Shown here piece by piece: positions 4,435 to 5,551 of a stretch of 5,551 nucleotides of DNA (position 1 is its first letter; every line of letters begins with the position of its first letter). Source of the stretch: JAGOSA01 sp043718505 (GTDB taxonomy: Bacteria > Patescibacteriota > Minisyncoccia > Phycocordibacterales > UBA9973). A program made the translations under genes and the position numbers. The stretch lies in the NCBI GenBank assembly GCA_043718505.1, contig JAYSVN010000024.1, positions 1 to 5,551 on the forward strand, in the 5' to 3' direction. The notes beneath the pieces were generated by a model. The model was given only the letters and a program-made list of their open reading frames with translations, was not told the DNA's origin and did not search any database.

Positions 4435-5130
4435 ATGCATATGTTTCAAACTCTAACCCGCGGCAGCATCCCCGAAATTATCCGCAACGACAACAATCTG
4501 TACGAAGGCAACTTGAAGGAATACTTTAAGATAATCTTTCACCAGGCCCAAAACGTACTTTATCCGTATCACAACTTCCGCCACATGACGCATGTGACCT
4601 GGCAATGCAACCAGGCTTGCGAATTTTACGATAATGAATTTCAGCTTGAGAAATTGAATCGTATTGAAATGCGAATTTTACTCATCGCTGCTCTCTTCCA
4701 TGATTTCAATCATTCCGGAATGATCGGAGATGACGATCTCAATATCGAACGTTCGATCCGAGGCCTACGGAAGTTCATTTTACCTGAGGACAAAGAGTAT
4801 CTTCCTCAAATTATTACCTTGATTAAGGCTACTGAATATCCATACCCAAAAACAATGCCTTCAGAAAGCTTAAGTTTGTGTGGCAAGATCCTTCGAGATA
4901 TAGATTTGGGTCAAGTGTTTAGCGTTGCCTGGATTCAGCAAGTTATCTTCGGACTGGCGGCAGAGTGGAATAAGAAGCCTATTGAAGTACTTGCAATTCA
5001 GGAACCGTTTCTCAGGAGTCTTAAGTTCAATACTGAATGGGCAAGACAATATTTTCCCCAAAGTGAAATCGAGGGCAAAATCGGAGAGGCACGCGAGCTT
5101 CTTCAATTACTCGAGACGGAATGCAAGTAA
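4435..5130 (+). CDS. HD-domain phosphohydrolase, phosphodiesterase-like
   Basis: This cytoplasmic protein of 231 aa (229 if it starts at the second ATG, 4441, giving MFQ) carries the metal-binding layout of HD-superfamily phosphohydrolases. YPYHNFRHMTHV holds His46 and His50, LFHDFNHSG holds His89-Asp90 and His93, and RDIDLG holds Asp155/Asp157, the likely last metal ligand. YHNxxH followed by HDxxHxG is also the pattern of class I cyclic-nucleotide phosphodiesterases, although the Asn/Gln expected three residues after that Gly is Gly98 here. The substrate may therefore be a cyclic nucleotide or another nucleotide phosphoester, and the sequence alone does not decide. Residues 132-134 (ATE) and 162-190 continue the helical core. 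There is no signal peptide, membrane segment or sensory domain. It has its own promoter and a bidirectional terminator. Family membership is secure; specificity is not. Confidence 0.85.
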   Translation: MHMFQTLTRGSIPEIIRNDNNLYEGNLKEYFKIIFHQAQNVLYPYHNFRHMTHVTWQCNQACEFYDNEFQLEKLNRIEMRILLIAALFHDFNHSGMIGDDDLNIERSIRGLRKFILPEDKEYLPQIITLIKATEYPYPKTMPSESLSLCGKILRDIDLGQVFSVAWIQQVIFGLAAEWNKKPIEVLAIQEPFLRSLKFNTEWARQYFPQSEIEGKIGEARELLQLLETECK

Positions 5131-5148
5131 TATATGTAATATGAAAGT

Positions 5149-5178
5149 AAAACTTGGGAGCAAATGCTCCCAAGTTTT
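5149..5178. terminator. Bidirectional intrinsic terminator between convergent genes
   Basis: AAAACTTGGGAGC (5149-5161) pairs perfectly over 13 bp with 5166-5178 around the loop AAAT. TTTTTTATTT closes the plus-strand side. On the minus strand the stem ends in TTTT followed by ACTTT. It serves the HD gene (stop at 5130) and the SRPBCC gene (stop at 5191). Confidence 0.9.
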
Positions 5179-5190
5179 TTATTTGCTTTT

Positions 5191-5551
5191 TTATTTGGCC
5201 TCCGCCAAGGCTTTCAGTTTTTCGATTGCTTTCGGCCACATGCCTTCGAACATTTCTTTCCATTCGCCGGGTGAATCCATTTCAACAGTGAGTTCGGTGC
5301 CGTCGTCGACATCTTTGAACGTGTAGTTTTCAAGTCCTTCCCCGCCGCCAAGTGTAGCCGGCCACGGTTTTTTCTCGCCATTTTTAATTTCGCCCAAGTG
5401 CTGAATCGAAATAAATTCGAGCGGTCGATTGGTTTTGATCTTGCTATACATGCCGGACATTGTACCGTCTTCATTCGGTCCCAAAAATGTCATCTCGCTA
5501 CCTTCGCTCCAGTCCCCCTCAAAAAATGAGCCCGCATGGAATGGTTCAGTC
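5191..5551 (-). CDS. SRPBCC/AHSA1-like domain protein, C-terminal part
   Basis: The frame stays open to the right edge, so 119 residues plus the stop are visible and the N-terminus lies outside the window. The first visible residues, TEPFHAGSFFEGDWSEGSEM, match the part of small SRPBCC (START-like) proteins where a W.EGS strand follows the first helices. The ATG at 5493 is therefore internal and not the start. The beta strands MTFLGP, GMYSKI, FISIQHLG, NYTFKDV and ELTVEMD follow, and the C-terminal helix MWPKAIEKLKALAEAK lines the cavity in this fold. The family is usually about 140 residues and binds hydrophobic ligands or acts as a co-chaperone-like module (AHSA1). No catalytic residues are expected, and its ligand is unknown. 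It is cytoplasmic and ends at the shared terminator opposite the HD gene. Confidence 0.85.
   Translation of the reverse strand, partial: TEPFHAGSFFEGDWSEGSEMTFLGPNEDGTMSGMYSKIKTNRPLEFISIQHLGEIKNGEKKPWPATLGGGEGLENYTFKDVDDGTELTVEMDSPGEWKEMFEGMWPKAIEKLKALAEAK

Noticed and set aside
5027..5263. Overlapping minus-strand frames across the end of the HD gene and the terminator
   Set aside because: They cross a strong terminator, show no recognisable domain and are shadows of the HD and SRPBCC genes.
1..5551. CRISPR array, insertion sequence, integrase or tRNA gene
   Set aside because: No regularly spaced repeats, transposase motifs, terminal inverted repeats with target duplications or cloverleaf sequences were found on either strand.

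Overview
The window looks like a piece of a small-genome bacterial chromosome, most likely from the Candidate Phyla Radiation (Patescibacteria, Paceibacteria/Parcubacteria-like). This is an inference. It rests on the style of three proteins (a divergent RdgB with an MPYSP...EEEN...SHR end, a long histidine phosphatase opening MPKNLFLVRHGQSEGN, and a small HD-domain protein with a YHNFRH motif), on the absence of clear Shine-Dalgarno sites, and on AT-rich gaps full of compact promoters and terminators. TGA, TAA and TAG all end genes here, so the standard code fits. No phylogenetic marker is present, so the assignment is tentative.

Layout from left to right. Positions 1-210 are non-coding and hold an inverted repeat, two DnaA-box-like words and a promoter. 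A small exported Ser/Tyr-rich protein (211-504, +) is followed by its own terminator. A second exported protein of unknown function (615-1316, +) has a near-consensus promoter whose spacer is a 12-bp palindrome, and it ends in its own terminator. Four minus-strand genes in three transcription units follow. Read from right to left they are: a 109-aa unknown protein (3723-4052); a histidine phosphatase interrupted by one in-frame TAA (2787-3593); and RdgB/HAM1 (2096-2692), probably co-transcribed with a 219-aa unknown protein (1408-2067). Each unit ends in an intrinsic terminator. A 382-bp divergent gap (4053-4434) separates this block from a plus-strand HD/phosphodiesterase-like hydrolase (4435-5130). 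That hydrolase converges, across a bidirectional terminator, on the C-terminal part of an SRPBCC/AHSA1-like protein that runs off the right edge (5191-5551, -).

The genes do not form one pathway. RdgB is nucleotide-pool housecleaning, the phosphatase and HD protein are likely phosphoester hydrolases, and the two left-hand genes make exported products. The layout is mostly one gene, one promoter, one terminator.

The most unusual part is the divergent gap. It contains two hairpins, about 110 nt apart, whose 6-nt loops (TTAGCC and GGCTAA) are perfect complements. Several other helices surround them, and a strong minus-strand promoter would transcribe the whole element as a leader of about 255 nt for the 109-aa gene. 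This looks like a structured RNA, perhaps a cis-regulatory leader, that I cannot match to a class I know. The second point of interest is the isolated nonsense codon in an otherwise intact phosphatase.
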